From NCBI GenBank assembly GCA_027488845.1, contig JAIYBC010000014.1, positions 1 through 34,167 of the forward strand: DNA of 34,167 nucleotides. The letters are read 5' to 3'. The notes beneath the pieces were generated by a model. It did no database searches, was not told the origin of the DNA, and saw only the letters and a list, made by a program, of their open reading frames with translations. The position numbers and the translations under genes were made by a program. Source of the stretch: Verrucomicrobiales bacterium. GTDB taxonomy: Bacteria; Verrucomicrobiota; Verrucomicrobiia; Limisphaerales; UBA9464. Shown piece after piece: positions 8,148 to 16,259 of the stretch (position 1 is its first letter; the number at the start of each line of letters is the position of its first letter).

Positions 8148-9587
8148 ATGCGTCTGCTCGACCGCTACCTCCTCCGGGAGCTCCTGATGCCGCTGGCGGT
8201 CTGCCTCTGCGGTTTCACGATCTTCTGGATCGCCTTCGACCTGCTGGGGGAACTCGACCGCTTCCGCCGGGCCGACCTCGGCCTCGCCGGCATCGGACGC
8301 TACTACCTCGTCGGCCTGCCGGAGCTGCTCAACACCATCCTCCCGGTCGCCCTCCTGCTGGCGCTGCTCTATTCCCTCACCGCCCACTCCCGACACAACG
8401 AACTGACCGCCATGCGCTCCGCGGGGATCAGCCTCTGGCGCATCATCGTCCCCTACCTCGGCGTCGGGCTCGCCGCCAGCGGCCTGCTCTACTGGCTCTC
8501 CGAGGTCGCCGTGCCGGACTCCAGGGAACGGCAGGAACGCATCCTCGAAGGCGCTCCCACGACCACGGCCGCCGACGGCTCGGACTGGCGCGGTCCGCTC
8601 AACTTCGACAACCAGCCCGCGAGACGTTCTTGGACGATCGGCTCGTTCGACCTGCGCTCGGGCTCCATTCGCAACGTCCGGCTCCTCCTGCCCGTCGGCA
8701 CGGGCGCCCGCCGCGAGGTCGAGGTCGGATCCGCCCGTTGGACCAATGGCGACTGGCGGCTCTCCGGCGTCACCGAGCGCCTCTGGCGCCGCGCCGCGGA
8801 TCCCAACCCCGCGGTCCATGAAAGCGGCTTCGCCCCGGTTCCCCGCCTGCCCGCAACCAACCTCGTCCTGCTCTGGCCCGGCGGGTCCGTCACCCTCTCC
8901 AACGCGGTCCTGAGGACCAACATCTCCTTCCGCGACGAGGCTTCCGGAGCCGAATGGACCGCCGACTCCTACGATCCGCGGACGCTGGAACTCCGCGGAC
9001 TCACGTTCCGGGAGGCGCTCCGCGGCGGGGCACAAAGGCAGTTCCTCGCCGAGGGCGCCACCTGGGACTCCGATGGATGGCGCTTCTCCAACGGCCACGA
9101 GTACGTGTTCCGCAACAACCGCGACCGGGAACCCCTGTGGATCCCTTCGATCGAAAGGATGCCCGAACTGGATGAGACTCCGGAGATCCTCCGCTCCGAA
9201 CTCCGGGTCAGCGGTTTCAACCGCGCCAAGGCCCTGAAGCGCCCGCAGCTCACCGTCCAGGCGATCGTCGACTACCGTCGCCTCCACCCGGATCTGCGTC
9301 CGCAGATGCGCGCCTGGCTGGAGACCCAGATGCACGCTCGGATCGCCGCACCGTGGACCTGTCTGGTGGTTGTCGTCATCGCCGTGCCCTTCGCCGCGCC
9401 TTCGGGACGCAGGAACCTCTTCTTCGGCGTGGCCGGCAGCATCGGGCTCGCGTTCATCTACTTCGTCGTCCAACGCGTGGGCTTCGCCCTCGGCCAGAAC
9501 GGGGCCGTCGTCCCCTGGCTCGCCGCCTGGCTTCCGAACATCGGCTTCACCCTCGCCGGACTCATCCTCACCGCCCGCGTCCGCTAG
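8148..9587 (+). CDS. LptF/LptG-type (YjgP/YjgQ) permease
   Basis: The product resembles the inner-membrane permease subunits of the LptB2FG transporter that lifts lipopolysaccharide out of the inner membrane. The N-terminus LLDRYLLRELLMPLAVCLCGFTIFWIAFDLL is characteristic, as are the GLPELLNTILPVALLLALLYSL helix and RHNELTAMRSAGISLWRI, the coupling-helix region contacting LptB. Three transmembrane helices precede a long periplasmic beta-rich domain (about residues 125-380) and three follow near 395-475. At 479 residues it is clearly longer than the roughly 360 of E. coli LptF or LptG, with the extra length in the periplasmic domain. No second permease or LptB is in the window. The next gene starts 3 nt after the stop. 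A TATCCT hexamer 11 nt before the ATG may be its -10 element. Confidence 0.88.
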   Translation: MRLLDRYLLRELLMPLAVCLCGFTIFWIAFDLLGELDRFRRADLGLAGIGRYYLVGLPELLNTILPVALLLALLYSLTAHSRHNELTAMRSAGISLWRIIVPYLGVGLAASGLLYWLSEVAVPDSRERQERILEGAPTTTAADGSDWRGPLNFDNQPARRSWTIGSFDLRSGSIRNVRLLLPVGTGARREVEVGSARWTNGDWRLSGVTERLWRRAADPNPAVHESGFAPVPRLPATNLVLLWPGGSVTLSNAVLRTNISFRDEASGAEWTADSYDPRTLELRGLTFREALRGGAQRQFLAEGATWDSDGWRFSNGHEYVFRNNRDREPLWIPSIERMPELDETPEILRSELRVSGFNRAKALKRPQLTVQAIVDYRRLHPDLRPQMRAWLETQMHARIAAPWTCLVVVVIAVPFAAPSGRRNLFFGVAGSIGLAFIYFVVQRVGFALGQNGAVVPWLAAWLPNIGFTLAGLILTARVR

Positions 9588-9590
9588 ACC

Positions 9591-11330
9591 ATGCCTCCCC
9601 GGAATCCCGAAGCCGACCAGCTCCAGGCCCGCCTCGACCGCCTCGAGGCCCTCCACAAGGTCTCCCGCCGCGTCCACTCGACCCTCGATCTCCGCGAGTC
9701 GCTCCAGATCATCCTCGACGAGGCCGTCCGCCTCATGCGCGCCTCCTCCGGGTCCGTCTGCCTCATCAACCCGACCACCGGCTTCCTCGAGATCGAGGCC
9801 GCACGGGGCCTCCCGGAGAACGCCCGCGACGTCCGTCTGCGCGTCGGCGAGGGCATCACCGGCACCGTCGCCCGCTCCGGACGCTCCATCCGCATCGGCG
9901 ACGTCTCGCGCGAGCGACGCTACGTCCGCCTCGGCGAATCCATCCGCTCCGAACTCGCCGTCCCCCTGCGCGTCGCCGACGAGGTCCGCGGCGTCATCAA
10001 CGTCGACTCCGACCGCGTGGACGCCTTCACCGCGGACGACGAACGCCTGCTCGAGGACCTCGCTGCCATCGCCGCCCCGGCCATCCGGAACACCTGGCTC
10101 TACGAGTCCGCACGCCAACGCGCCTCGCTCCTCGAATCCCTCGTCCGGGTCGGACAGCTCATCAATTCCACCCTCTCCGTCGACGACGCCCTGAGCGTCA
10201 TCATCCGCGAGGCCCGCACCCTCACCCGGGCCAAGATGTGCTCGCTCATGATGGTCGACTCCTCCGGCGAATGGCTCGAGCTGCGCGCCCACGACGGCGC
10301 CGGCCCGGAGTACGTCGGCAAACCCCGGCTGAGCCTCGCCGAGAGCCTCGTCGGGATCGTCGTCCGCCGGCAGAAGCCGCTGCAGGTCGAGAACGTCCAG
10401 ATCTCCGGACGATACCAGAACGTCGGCATCGCCCGGCGCGAGGGCCTGCTTTCCCTTCTCAGCGTCCCCCTGCTCTTCGGAGGCAAGGCTACCGGCTGCC
10501 TCAACGTCTACACCGGCGAACCCCACCTGTTCTCGGACGAGGAGGTCCGCACGCTCTCCGCCTACGCGGAACTCTCGGCGCTCGCGCTCGAGAAGGCGCG
10601 GCTCTACGACCGCATCGTCTCCGTCGAGGAGGAGCTGCGCCAAAGCGAACGCCTGAGCGCCCTGGGACTGCTCGCCGCCGAGATCGCCCACGAGATCCGG
10701 AATCCGCTGACCGTGATGAAGATGCTCCACCACTCCCTGGAGCTGAACTACCCGGAAGGCGATCCCCGGCGCACCGACGTCCGGATCATGGGCGAGAAGA
10801 TGGACCACCTGAACCGCATCGTGGACCGGGTCCTCGACTTCGCCCGCGGCGCGGAGCCCCACCTCGAGGAGGTCGACGTCAACGCGTTGCTCGACGACCT
10901 CACCCTGCTGACGCGGGTCAAGCTGCGGGAGGCCGGCGTCGAACTGGCCCGGCGTCTCGATCCCAAGCTTCCCCGGCTGCTCGCCGACGCCACCCAACTG
11001 GAACAGGCGTTCCTCAACCTCACGCTCAACGCCGTCGAGGCGATGCCCGACGGCGGACGACTCTCGATCCGGACCCGTGCGCTGCCCATCGGCCGCCGCC
11101 GACGTGTCACCCACGTGCTCATCCGGTTCCGCGACACCGGCGTGGGCATGACACGGGAGCAGTCCGACCGCGCGTTCTCATCGCTCCTCCAGACGTCGAA
11201 ACCCCGCGGAAACGGGCTCGGCATGGCCATCGTCGCCCGGGTCATCGAGATCCACCAGGGCAACGTCCGCCTTCGGTCCAGGCCCGGAAGCGGCACCTCC
11301 ATCAGCATCATCCTGCCGGTCCTCAAATAG
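9591..11330 (+). CDS. GAF-GAF sensor histidine kinase
   Basis: The 579-residue protein has no membrane segment. A short coiled-coil-like start precedes two GAF domains (about 35-168 and 195-335), the first containing GEGITGTVARSG and the second SLVGIVVRR. A HisKA domain follows with phospho-acceptor H367 in AAEIAHEIRNPL. The ATPase domain has N480 in LNLTLNAVEAM, a DTGVGM box near 515-520 and a GNGLGMAIV lid near 541-548. GAF domains bind small molecules or sense redox state, but the ligand cannot be inferred. The gene begins 3 nt after the LptF/G-like gene, so the two are surely co-transcribed. This suggests a kinase linked to envelope state (inference). No response regulator follows. Confidence 0.93.
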   Translation: MPPRNPEADQLQARLDRLEALHKVSRRVHSTLDLRESLQIILDEAVRLMRASSGSVCLINPTTGFLEIEAARGLPENARDVRLRVGEGITGTVARSGRSIRIGDVSRERRYVRLGESIRSELAVPLRVADEVRGVINVDSDRVDAFTADDERLLEDLAAIAAPAIRNTWLYESARQRASLLESLVRVGQLINSTLSVDDALSVIIREARTLTRAKMCSLMMVDSSGEWLELRAHDGAGPEYVGKPRLSLAESLVGIVVRRQKPLQVENVQISGRYQNVGIARREGLLSLLSVPLLFGGKATGCLNVYTGEPHLFSDEEVRTLSAYAELSALALEKARLYDRIVSVEEELRQSERLSALGLLAAEIAHEIRNPLTVMKMLHHSLELNYPEGDPRRTDVRIMGEKMDHLNRIVDRVLDFARGAEPHLEEVDVNALLDDLTLLTRVKLREAGVELARRLDPKLPRLLADATQLEQAFLNLTLNAVEAMPDGGRLSIRTRALPIGRRRRVTHVLIRFRDTGVGMTREQSDRAFSSLLQTSKPRGNGLGMAIVARVIEIHQGNVRLRSRPGSGTSISIILPVLK

Positions 11331-11375
11331 GACGGCACGCCGGCTCCGACGACACCGGATGAAGCCGGAAAACAG

Positions 11376-11404
11376 GAACGCCCGGGACGATATCCCGGGC
11401 GTTC
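11376..11404 (-). terminator. Hairpin terminator for the ferredoxin gene
   Basis: GAACGCCCGGGA (11376-11387) and TCCCGGGCGTTC (11393-11404) form a perfect 12-bp stem with a 5-nt loop. On the minus strand the stem is followed by CTGTTTTCC, a short T-run, so it best fits termination of the ferredoxin transcript. It may also stop the kinase transcript that ends at 11330. Confidence 0.7.
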
Positions 11405-11428
11405 TCGCGGAGATTCCTGAAGGTCGGC

Positions 11429-11662
11429 TCAGTTGCCGCCGTTGCCGATCGCCTCGACCGGGCAGCCTTCCATGGCTTCCTTGCAGGCGGCTTCCTCATC
11501 GGGGGTGGTCGGCTGCTTCTTCACGTAGGAGTAGCCACCATCGTCCCAGCGGGTGAAGTTCTGCGGGGCCGTCTCGCGGCACAGGTCGCAGTCGATGCAC
11601 TGGTTGTCGACGAAGTACTTGCCGGCGACGTTCTCGGAGTAGCGGTTAGCGATGTCAGCCAT
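11429..11662 (-). CDS. Small [4Fe-4S] ferredoxin
   Basis: This 77-residue electron carrier has cysteines at 22, 25 and 28 (CIDCDLC) and C67 in GCPVEAIG, enough to bind one [4Fe-4S] cluster. C60 is extra and could form a disulfide or be irrelevant. The segment TAPQNFTRWDDGGYSYV between the cysteine groups is typical of single-cluster ferredoxins of the Fer4_13/Fer4_15 kind. The start is clear: the ATG at 11662 gives the normal short N-terminus. It is followed by a hairpin terminator and preceded by its own promoter, so it is monocistronic. The redox partner is not indicated by neighbours. Confidence 0.93.
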   Translation of the reverse strand: MADIANRYSENVAGKYFVDNQCIDCDLCRETAPQNFTRWDDGGYSYVKKQPTTPDEEAACKEAMEGCPVEAIGNGGN

Positions 11663-11682
11663 AGTTCGTAATTTCGGACCGG

Positions 11683-11711
11683 TTTATCGTCGGCACCTCC
11701 GGGTGGTGCAA
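11683..11711 (-). promoter_or_regulatory. Likely promoter of the ferredoxin gene
   Basis: On the minus strand TTGCAC (11711-11706) and GATAAA (11688-11683) are spaced by 17 bp. The -10 ends 20 nt before the ATG at 11662, giving a leader of about 14 nt with no Shine-Dalgarno sequence. Confidence 0.45.
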
Positions 11712-12099
11712 GGCTCATTTTGTGGAATGGGGAACAAGTTTCGGGACGGATCCGCCGCCGGTCCGCCCCCGATCGTCGAAGCGGATCCAGCCCCCTTCGC
11801 CATCGGGGTTTTTCCTGCGGCTCCACAATGCTCCGCCGGAGTCTCCAAGGGACGGCTGGATCCGCCAACGCCATCGCCAAACGCGAAGTCGATCCGCAGA
11901 TGTCGCAGACATCCACAGATCCCGAACTCTCCTTGGAATCCCCACCTGCGTCCCTCCGGTGTGATCTGCGGACGGATGTGGCCGCCTGGGCAACCGCGCC
12001 TGTCGTCGGGATTCTGGATCGGAGGATCCCCGCGGCGTAGGTTTCCGCGGCAGAGGGTTTCGCGGTTGAAGGAAGAAGCATTCGTTCTGCGGAAATCTC
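11712..12099. other. Gene-free spacer between ferredoxin and tRNA-Arg
   Basis: Short frames exist here on both strands, but none has a motif, a plausible start or a consistent codon pattern. I see no repeat or hairpin of note. The ferredoxin promoter lies at its left edge and the tRNA promoter at its right edge. Confidence 0.5.
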
Positions 12100-12128
12100 T
12101 TGCAGGCTGGGAAGGCCGTCTTTATGTT
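12100..12128 (+). promoter_or_regulatory. Promoter of tRNA-Arg(ACG)
   Basis: TTGCAG (12100-12105) and TATGTT (12123-12128) are separated by exactly 17 bp. The tRNA begins 15 nt after the -10, leaving a 5' leader of several nucleotides for RNase P processing. This is the best sigma-70-type promoter in the window. Confidence 0.65.
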
Positions 12129-12142
12129 CCGCGCTCCGTTGT

Positions 12143-12219
12143 GCATCCGTAGCTCAATTGGATAGAGCAGCTGACTACGGATCAGCAGGTTCCAGGTTCA
12201 ACTCCTGGCGGATGCACCA
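12143..12219 (+). tRNA. tRNA-Arg (anticodon ACG)
   Basis: The cloverleaf can be drawn completely. The acceptor stem is GCATCCG/CGGATGC and the D stem is GCTC/GAGC. The anticodon stem GCTGA/TCAGC carries loop CTACGGA, and the T stem is CCAGG/CCTGG with loop TTCAACT. Anticodon ACG (read as ICG) decodes CGN arginine codons. The CCA end is encoded at 12217-12219. A well-spaced promoter lies just upstream, and hisC starts 69 nt downstream. Confidence 0.97.
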
Positions 12220-12287
12220 CTTCCCTTCCTCTGGCCTTCGCGGCCCCCTTGATTCCTGACGTTTCCGGGTCAAGTCTCCCCGGCCGC

Positions 12288-13394
12288 ATGAGCGCTTTCA
12301 CCAGCCGCCTGAATCCCTATCTGGCCTCCCTGCCCGTCTACGTTCCCGGTCGCCCCATCGAAGAGGTCGCCCGCGAACATGGGCTCGACCCTTCCTCCAT
12401 CATCAAGCTGGCCTCGAATGAGAACCCCTTCGGTCCCTCCCCGAAGGCCGTCGCCGCGATGGAACAGGCCGCGCGGCAGTTCCATCTCTACCCCGACGGT
12501 TCAGCGACACTCCTGAAGCGTCGCCTCGCCTCGGTGCTGGGGGTCGATCCGACGAACCTCATCCTCGGCAACGGCTCGAACGAGATCCTCGAGTTCGTCG
12601 GACACATCGCCATGCGACCCGGGGTCGAGATCGTCGCCTCGGAGTTCTGCTTCGCGGTCTACCCCATCGTCGCCGCCCTGTTCGGCGCGAAGCTCGTGAC
12701 CGTGCCGTCGAAGGGGTTCGGCGCCGACATCCCCGGCCTGATCGCCGCCATCACCCCGGCCACCGGCGTGGTGTTCCTCGCCAACCCCAACAACCCGACC
12801 GGCACCCGCACCTCCGCCGAGGACGTGCGCCGGCTCCTCGACGCCGTTTCTCCGGAAGTCCTCGTGGTCATGGACGAGGCCTACATCGAGTTCCTCGACA
12901 ACCCAGTGGACCTCGTCCCGGAGGTCCGCTCCGGTGCCCGGCCCAATCTCGTCCTCTGCCGGACCTTCTCCAAGATCTACGGCCTCGCCGGCCTGCGGCT
13001 CGGGTACGGGATCGCCGGCAAGGAGCTCGTCGCGGCCATGGAGAAGGCCCGTCAGCCGTTCAACGTGAACTCCATCGCCCAGGCCGGTGCCCTCGCCGCG
13101 CTCGACGACACGGAGCACATGGACCGCACCCGTGCCAACAACCGGGTGGGCGTCGCCTACTACGAGTCGGCATTCGCGAAGCTCGGTCTCCGGTTCATCC
13201 CTTCCTCGGCCAACTTCGTCCTCGTCGAGGTCGGGGATGGCTCGAAGGTCTTCGCCGAACTCCAGCGGCGCGGCGTGATCACGCGGCCGATGGGAAGCTA
13301 CGGTCTTCCCCAATGGCTCAGGATCTCGGTCGGAACCCCGGCCGAGAACGCCCGTTGCCTCACCCAGCTCGTCGAGATCCTGCGCCCGGCCTGA
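12288..13394 (+). CDS. hisC: Histidinol-phosphate aminotransferase
   Basis: HisC is the PLP-dependent aminotransferase that makes histidinol phosphate from imidazole-acetol phosphate in histidine biosynthesis. From the ATG at 12288 the product is 368 residues, the usual size. Family landmarks are KLASNENPFGPSPKA, GNGSNEIL, the ANPNNPTGT block binding PLP, VVMDEAYIEF (with D196 and Y199) and TFSKIYGLAGLRLGYG, where K229 forms the internal aldimine and a conserved Arg follows. A TTG at 12249 would add 13 residues but is less likely than the ATG. No other his gene is adjacent, so the pathway is dispersed. Related aminotransferases for aromatic amino acids cannot be fully excluded. Confidence 0.93.
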   Translation: MSAFTSRLNPYLASLPVYVPGRPIEEVAREHGLDPSSIIKLASNENPFGPSPKAVAAMEQAARQFHLYPDGSATLLKRRLASVLGVDPTNLILGNGSNEILEFVGHIAMRPGVEIVASEFCFAVYPIVAALFGAKLVTVPSKGFGADIPGLIAAITPATGVVFLANPNNPTGTRTSAEDVRRLLDAVSPEVLVVMDEAYIEFLDNPVDLVPEVRSGARPNLVLCRTFSKIYGLAGLRLGYGIAGKELVAAMEKARQPFNVNSIAQAGALAALDDTEHMDRTRANNRVGVAYYESAFAKLGLRFIPSSANFVLVEVGDGSKVFAELQRRGVITRPMGSYGLPQWLRISVGTPAENARCLTQLVEILRPA

Positions 13395-13431
13395 TTCGGG
13401 ATGGGCGTCCACCGGTGACGCCTTGGCGGCC

Positions 13432-14958
13432 TCACCGGATCGACTTCATCGGCCGGGCGTCCGCGGCGGTGGCGGCACGGTAGTCGGCCAGCGCACGCAG
13501 GTAGTCGGCCACCAGGTCCACCTCGGTGGTCCGCGCCTCGAATCCCGCCTGCTCGCGGATCTGGACCGCAAGGAGGTCCGAGGCGCCCCGCTGGAACCGC
13601 GTGTTCTCGGCCTCGACCAGCTCGCCGGCCAGCTCGACGTTCAGGCGTGCCTGGGCGATCTGTTCCCATGCCGCGGTCAGCGCCGAGTGCGAATCCCGGA
13701 CCTCGGCCGCCACGCGGTCGCGTGCCATGCGCTCCTCCACCGCCAGGCGCTCCAACTGCGCCTCCGCCGCCTCGATGCGTCCCAAGGCGTCACGCCGCTG
13801 GAGCGGCAGCTTGAACTCCACGCCGGCCTCGACCTCGGTGTCCCGCTTGTCCTTGTAGCGGTCGGTTCCGAAATCCCGGCTCACGGCGACCCCGGCGTCG
13901 AGGCTCGGCAACGCCTGGTTCCTCGCCAGCCTCAGGTCCACTTCGGCCTTCTCGATCCCCAGTCGGAACCGTCGGATCTCCGGCCGCCCTCCGAGCGCCA
14001 CCACGATGTCCGACTCCAGCGCCGAGGGATCCGGGGGCGCGGACGCCGGTTCCTCCGGGGGAAGCCGGTCGCGTCCGGACAGCACCGGATTGCCATCCGC
14101 ATCCCGGTGGAAAAGAGACAGCGCGATGGAAGCCGCCTCGAAACGTCGCCGCGCCTGGACCACCGCCAGCTGACGCGACACCACCAGGCGCTGGTTGTCG
14201 GTGAGGACGATCCGGGGAACCAGTCCGCTCGTGGCCTGGTTGGTCAGCGCCTGTCCCCGTTCGCTCGCGACCCGGAACAGGTCCTCGGAAAGCTCCCAGC
14301 GCCTCCCCGCCGCGACCCACGACGCATGGGCCATGGAGGCCGCACGGATGAAGTCCAGCTGCTGGCGCAGGATGAAGGGATCGGCCAGTTCGCGGTCGAG
14401 GCGCGCCTGCAGGATCGCGGCACGACGGCGGTCGATCGACCCGTCCTTCAGCAACGGCACCCGGAGGCCGATGCGCGGCTCGCCATCCCCCTGGGTCCGG
14501 TTCTTGTCGTAGTCCGGCAGGCTGTCGCCCCGGTTGATTCGGTAGCCGCCGAACACCGTGCTGCCCCAGATCCCCGTGAACTGTTCGAAGCCCGCCTCGA
14601 ACGTCCGGTTCTCGTAGTAGCCCTGCGGGATGCCCGTGAACTTGGCGAAGGTCTGGAAGTCGAACGCGCCCTCCGCGCTGCGGAGGCGTCCCGCCGCGAT
14701 GTCTCGCTCGATCAGCGCCGCCAGCAACGGCGGATAGCGGTTCGTCACCGACGCCAGCACATCCTGGAGCCGCAAGGGCCCTCCGCCTCCACCCACCCCA
14801 GCCCGGAGCGGTGACCAGCCAACCAGACCGATCAGGAGTGCCATGCCAACCACGGCGAGGCGCAGACGGGTTCGGGATCGTTGCAGGTTCATGAGCTGGG
14901 AACGGGAGGGATGCCGGACGAAATCCGGCTCCACGCGGGTTCGGTCGCCTCGGATCAT
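13432..14958 (-). CDS. TolC-like outer-membrane efflux protein
   Basis: This is the outer-membrane channel component of a tripartite exporter, last gene of the ABC-HlyD-TolC operon. The sequence is mostly long amphipathic helices with alanine- and arginine-rich heptads, as in the TolC/OEP family. Examples are the LRLQDVLASVTNRYPPLLAALIERDIAAGRLRSAEG start, the QLAVVQARRRFEAASIALSLF region and the repeated-half segment ERMARDRVAAEVRDSHSALTAAW to AENTRFQRGASDLLAVQIREQ. The ATG at 14958 overlaps the adaptor stop codon as TGATG, suggesting coupling, and yields 508 residues. A second ATG at 14892 would start directly at a good signal peptide (MNLQRSRTRLRLAVVGMALLIG) and give 486 residues. I cannot decide between them. 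It converges with hisC. Confidence 0.88.
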   Translation of the reverse strand: MIRGDRTRVEPDFVRHPSRSQLMNLQRSRTRLRLAVVGMALLIGLVGWSPLRAGVGGGGGPLRLQDVLASVTNRYPPLLAALIERDIAAGRLRSAEGAFDFQTFAKFTGIPQGYYENRTFEAGFEQFTGIWGSTVFGGYRINRGDSLPDYDKNRTQGDGEPRIGLRVPLLKDGSIDRRRAAILQARLDRELADPFILRQQLDFIRAASMAHASWVAAGRRWELSEDLFRVASERGQALTNQATSGLVPRIVLTDNQRLVVSRQLAVVQARRRFEAASIALSLFHRDADGNPVLSGRDRLPPEEPASAPPDPSALESDIVVALGGRPEIRRFRLGIEKAEVDLRLARNQALPSLDAGVAVSRDFGTDRYKDKRDTEVEAGVEFKLPLQRRDALGRIEAAEAQLERLAVEERMARDRVAAEVRDSHSALTAAWEQIAQARLNVELAGELVEAENTRFQRGASDLLAVQIREQAGFEARTTEVDLVADYLRALADYRAATAADARPMKSIR

Positions 14959-16259
14959 CACGGCTTCGGCTCCGGCGGGAAGCCGTTGATCAGACGCCAG
15001 ACCTCGTACCAGAACGGAACCTGCCGGGCGAGGACCCAACCCTGCGCCCGAACGCCCTGGCGAAGGATCGTCGGATCCGGCCAGTTCTCGGGCACCTCGC
15101 GCGTGCCGTCCGAGACGAGATCCGGCTTCGGCGCCACAACGACGCGGAACATCCCCTTGCCGTTGTCGGTGGCGTCCACCAGCACGACTTCGCCACCGAA
15201 GGTCCCGCGCGGGGCGCGGAACGGTCCCACGATCGCCACCGCCGGCCAGCCCTCGAACTGGATCCGGACGTCGCTGCCCGGGGCGACCGTCTTCCCTTCG
15301 GCGTCGGTCTGCCGCGGCATCGCCAACGGCATGTTGTTCCCCTCCAGCCACAATTCGACCATCCGGCTCTCGGTCTCGGGGATCACCACGCAGATCGGCG
15401 AACCCGGACGAAGGTAGGTGCCTGGCGTGGCCTGGACCGAGAAGATGAAGCCGTCCCGCGGCGAGACCACCGTCTGTCGCGAGGCCTGCGCCAGCTGGAT
15501 GTCGAGCGTCGCCAACAACTGGTCGGCGGCGGCCAGCTCGGCCTCGGCCGAATCCCGGAGGCTGCGGCTGCCCGCGATGGCCCCGCCGATCGTGGCCTCC
15601 TGCAACGAGAGGTTCGCGCGCGCCGACGCGAGGTCCGCCGCCGTGCTCTTCTGCGAGAGGATCGCCAACTCGTACTCCTGTTCCGAAGCAAGCCCACGGC
15701 GGTCCTGGAAGAGGTCCCGGATCCGCTCGAAGCGCAGCTGGGCCGTCTGGGCCGCGATTTCCGAGGCCCGGATACGCTCCCTCGCCGCCGCCAACGCCGC
15801 CTCCAACGACAATTCCTGCTGACGGACCTGCAGCGCCAGCTCGTTGGTCCTCGAGGCCAGCGACGTGCGTCGACGCCCCGCGTCCGCGCGCTGCCGAGCG
15901 AGGTTCGCCAACAGGTTCGGATCGTTGTCCTCCAACTCGATCAGGACGTCGCCGGCCTTCACGCGCCGGCCCTCGACGAGATGCGAAACGCGCACCGCGC
16001 CGGAGACCCGGGCCTCGACGTTCACGCGCCGTTCCAGCGGATCGAAGGCGATCACGCGCCCCTTCCCTCCGGCCGACTGCTGCCACGGCATGAAGGCCAC
16101 CGCGACGAGCGCGGCCAACACCGCCGCCGGGAAGAACCGGCGGAAGGTCGAGATGCGCTGGTTCGGATCCACCAGCAACAACGCCGGGAACCGCGATGGG
16201 TCGCCCCTCAAGGGCAACGGATCGTGATGCCCGCCTCCGGTCGGATGTCCTTCGCTCAT
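14958..16259 (-). CDS. HlyD-type periplasmic adaptor (membrane fusion protein)
   Basis: The 433-residue protein links the inner-membrane ABC protein to the outer-membrane channel. It has a cytoplasmic N-terminus, one transmembrane helix (about 42-58) and then a beta-barrel/lipoyl region with NVEARVSGAVRVSHLVEGRRVKAGDVLIELED (half-lipoyl motif). A long coiled-coil hairpin spans roughly 115-270, rich in Ala, Arg and Glu. The second lipoyl half is VVSPRDGFIFSV with GTYLRPGSPIC. The C-terminal beta-barrel region contains VRIQFEGWPAV. The start ATG overlaps the stop of the ABC gene by 4 nt (ATGA), and its stop overlaps the next start as TGATG. It is complete, with no sign of decay. Confidence 0.92.
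   Translation of the reverse strand: MSEGHPTGGGHHDPLPLRGDPSRFPALLLVDPNQRISTFRRFFPAAVLAALVAVAFMPWQQSAGGKGRVIAFDPLERRVNVEARVSGAVRVSHLVEGRRVKAGDVLIELEDNDPNLLANLARQRADAGRRRTSLASRTNELALQVRQQELSLEAALAAARERIRASEIAAQTAQLRFERIRDLFQDRRGLASEQEYELAILSQKSTAADLASARANLSLQEATIGGAIAGSRSLRDSAEAELAAADQLLATLDIQLAQASRQTVVSPRDGFIFSVQATPGTYLRPGSPICVVIPETESRMVELWLEGNNMPLAMPRQTDAEGKTVAPGSDVRIQFEGWPAVAIVGPFRAPRGTFGGEVVLVDATDNGKGMFRVVVAPKPDLVSDGTREVPENWPDPTILRQGVRAQGWVLARQVPFWYEVWRLINGFPPEPKP

Noticed and set aside
8010-11114. Very long minus-strand open frame of 1034 codons opposite the permease and GAF kinase
   Set aside because: It is antisense to two genes with clear domains. Its composition (Gly/Glu/Asp/Val-rich, no motif) is the expected reverse-strand product of GC-rich codon third positions.
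12501-13412. 303-codon minus-strand frame opposite hisC
   Set aside because: Acidic, low-complexity antisense product; hisC itself has full family motifs.
13404-13422. Terminator between hisC and the TolC-like gene
   Set aside because: The inverted repeat GGCGT/ACGCC has a bulge and essentially no loop, with no T-tract on either strand.
14959-16086. Possible N-terminal extension of the TolC-like protein
   Set aside because: This part is an out-of-frame reading of the HlyD gene on the same strand and has no domain. The overlap with the adaptor stop codon marks the real start region.
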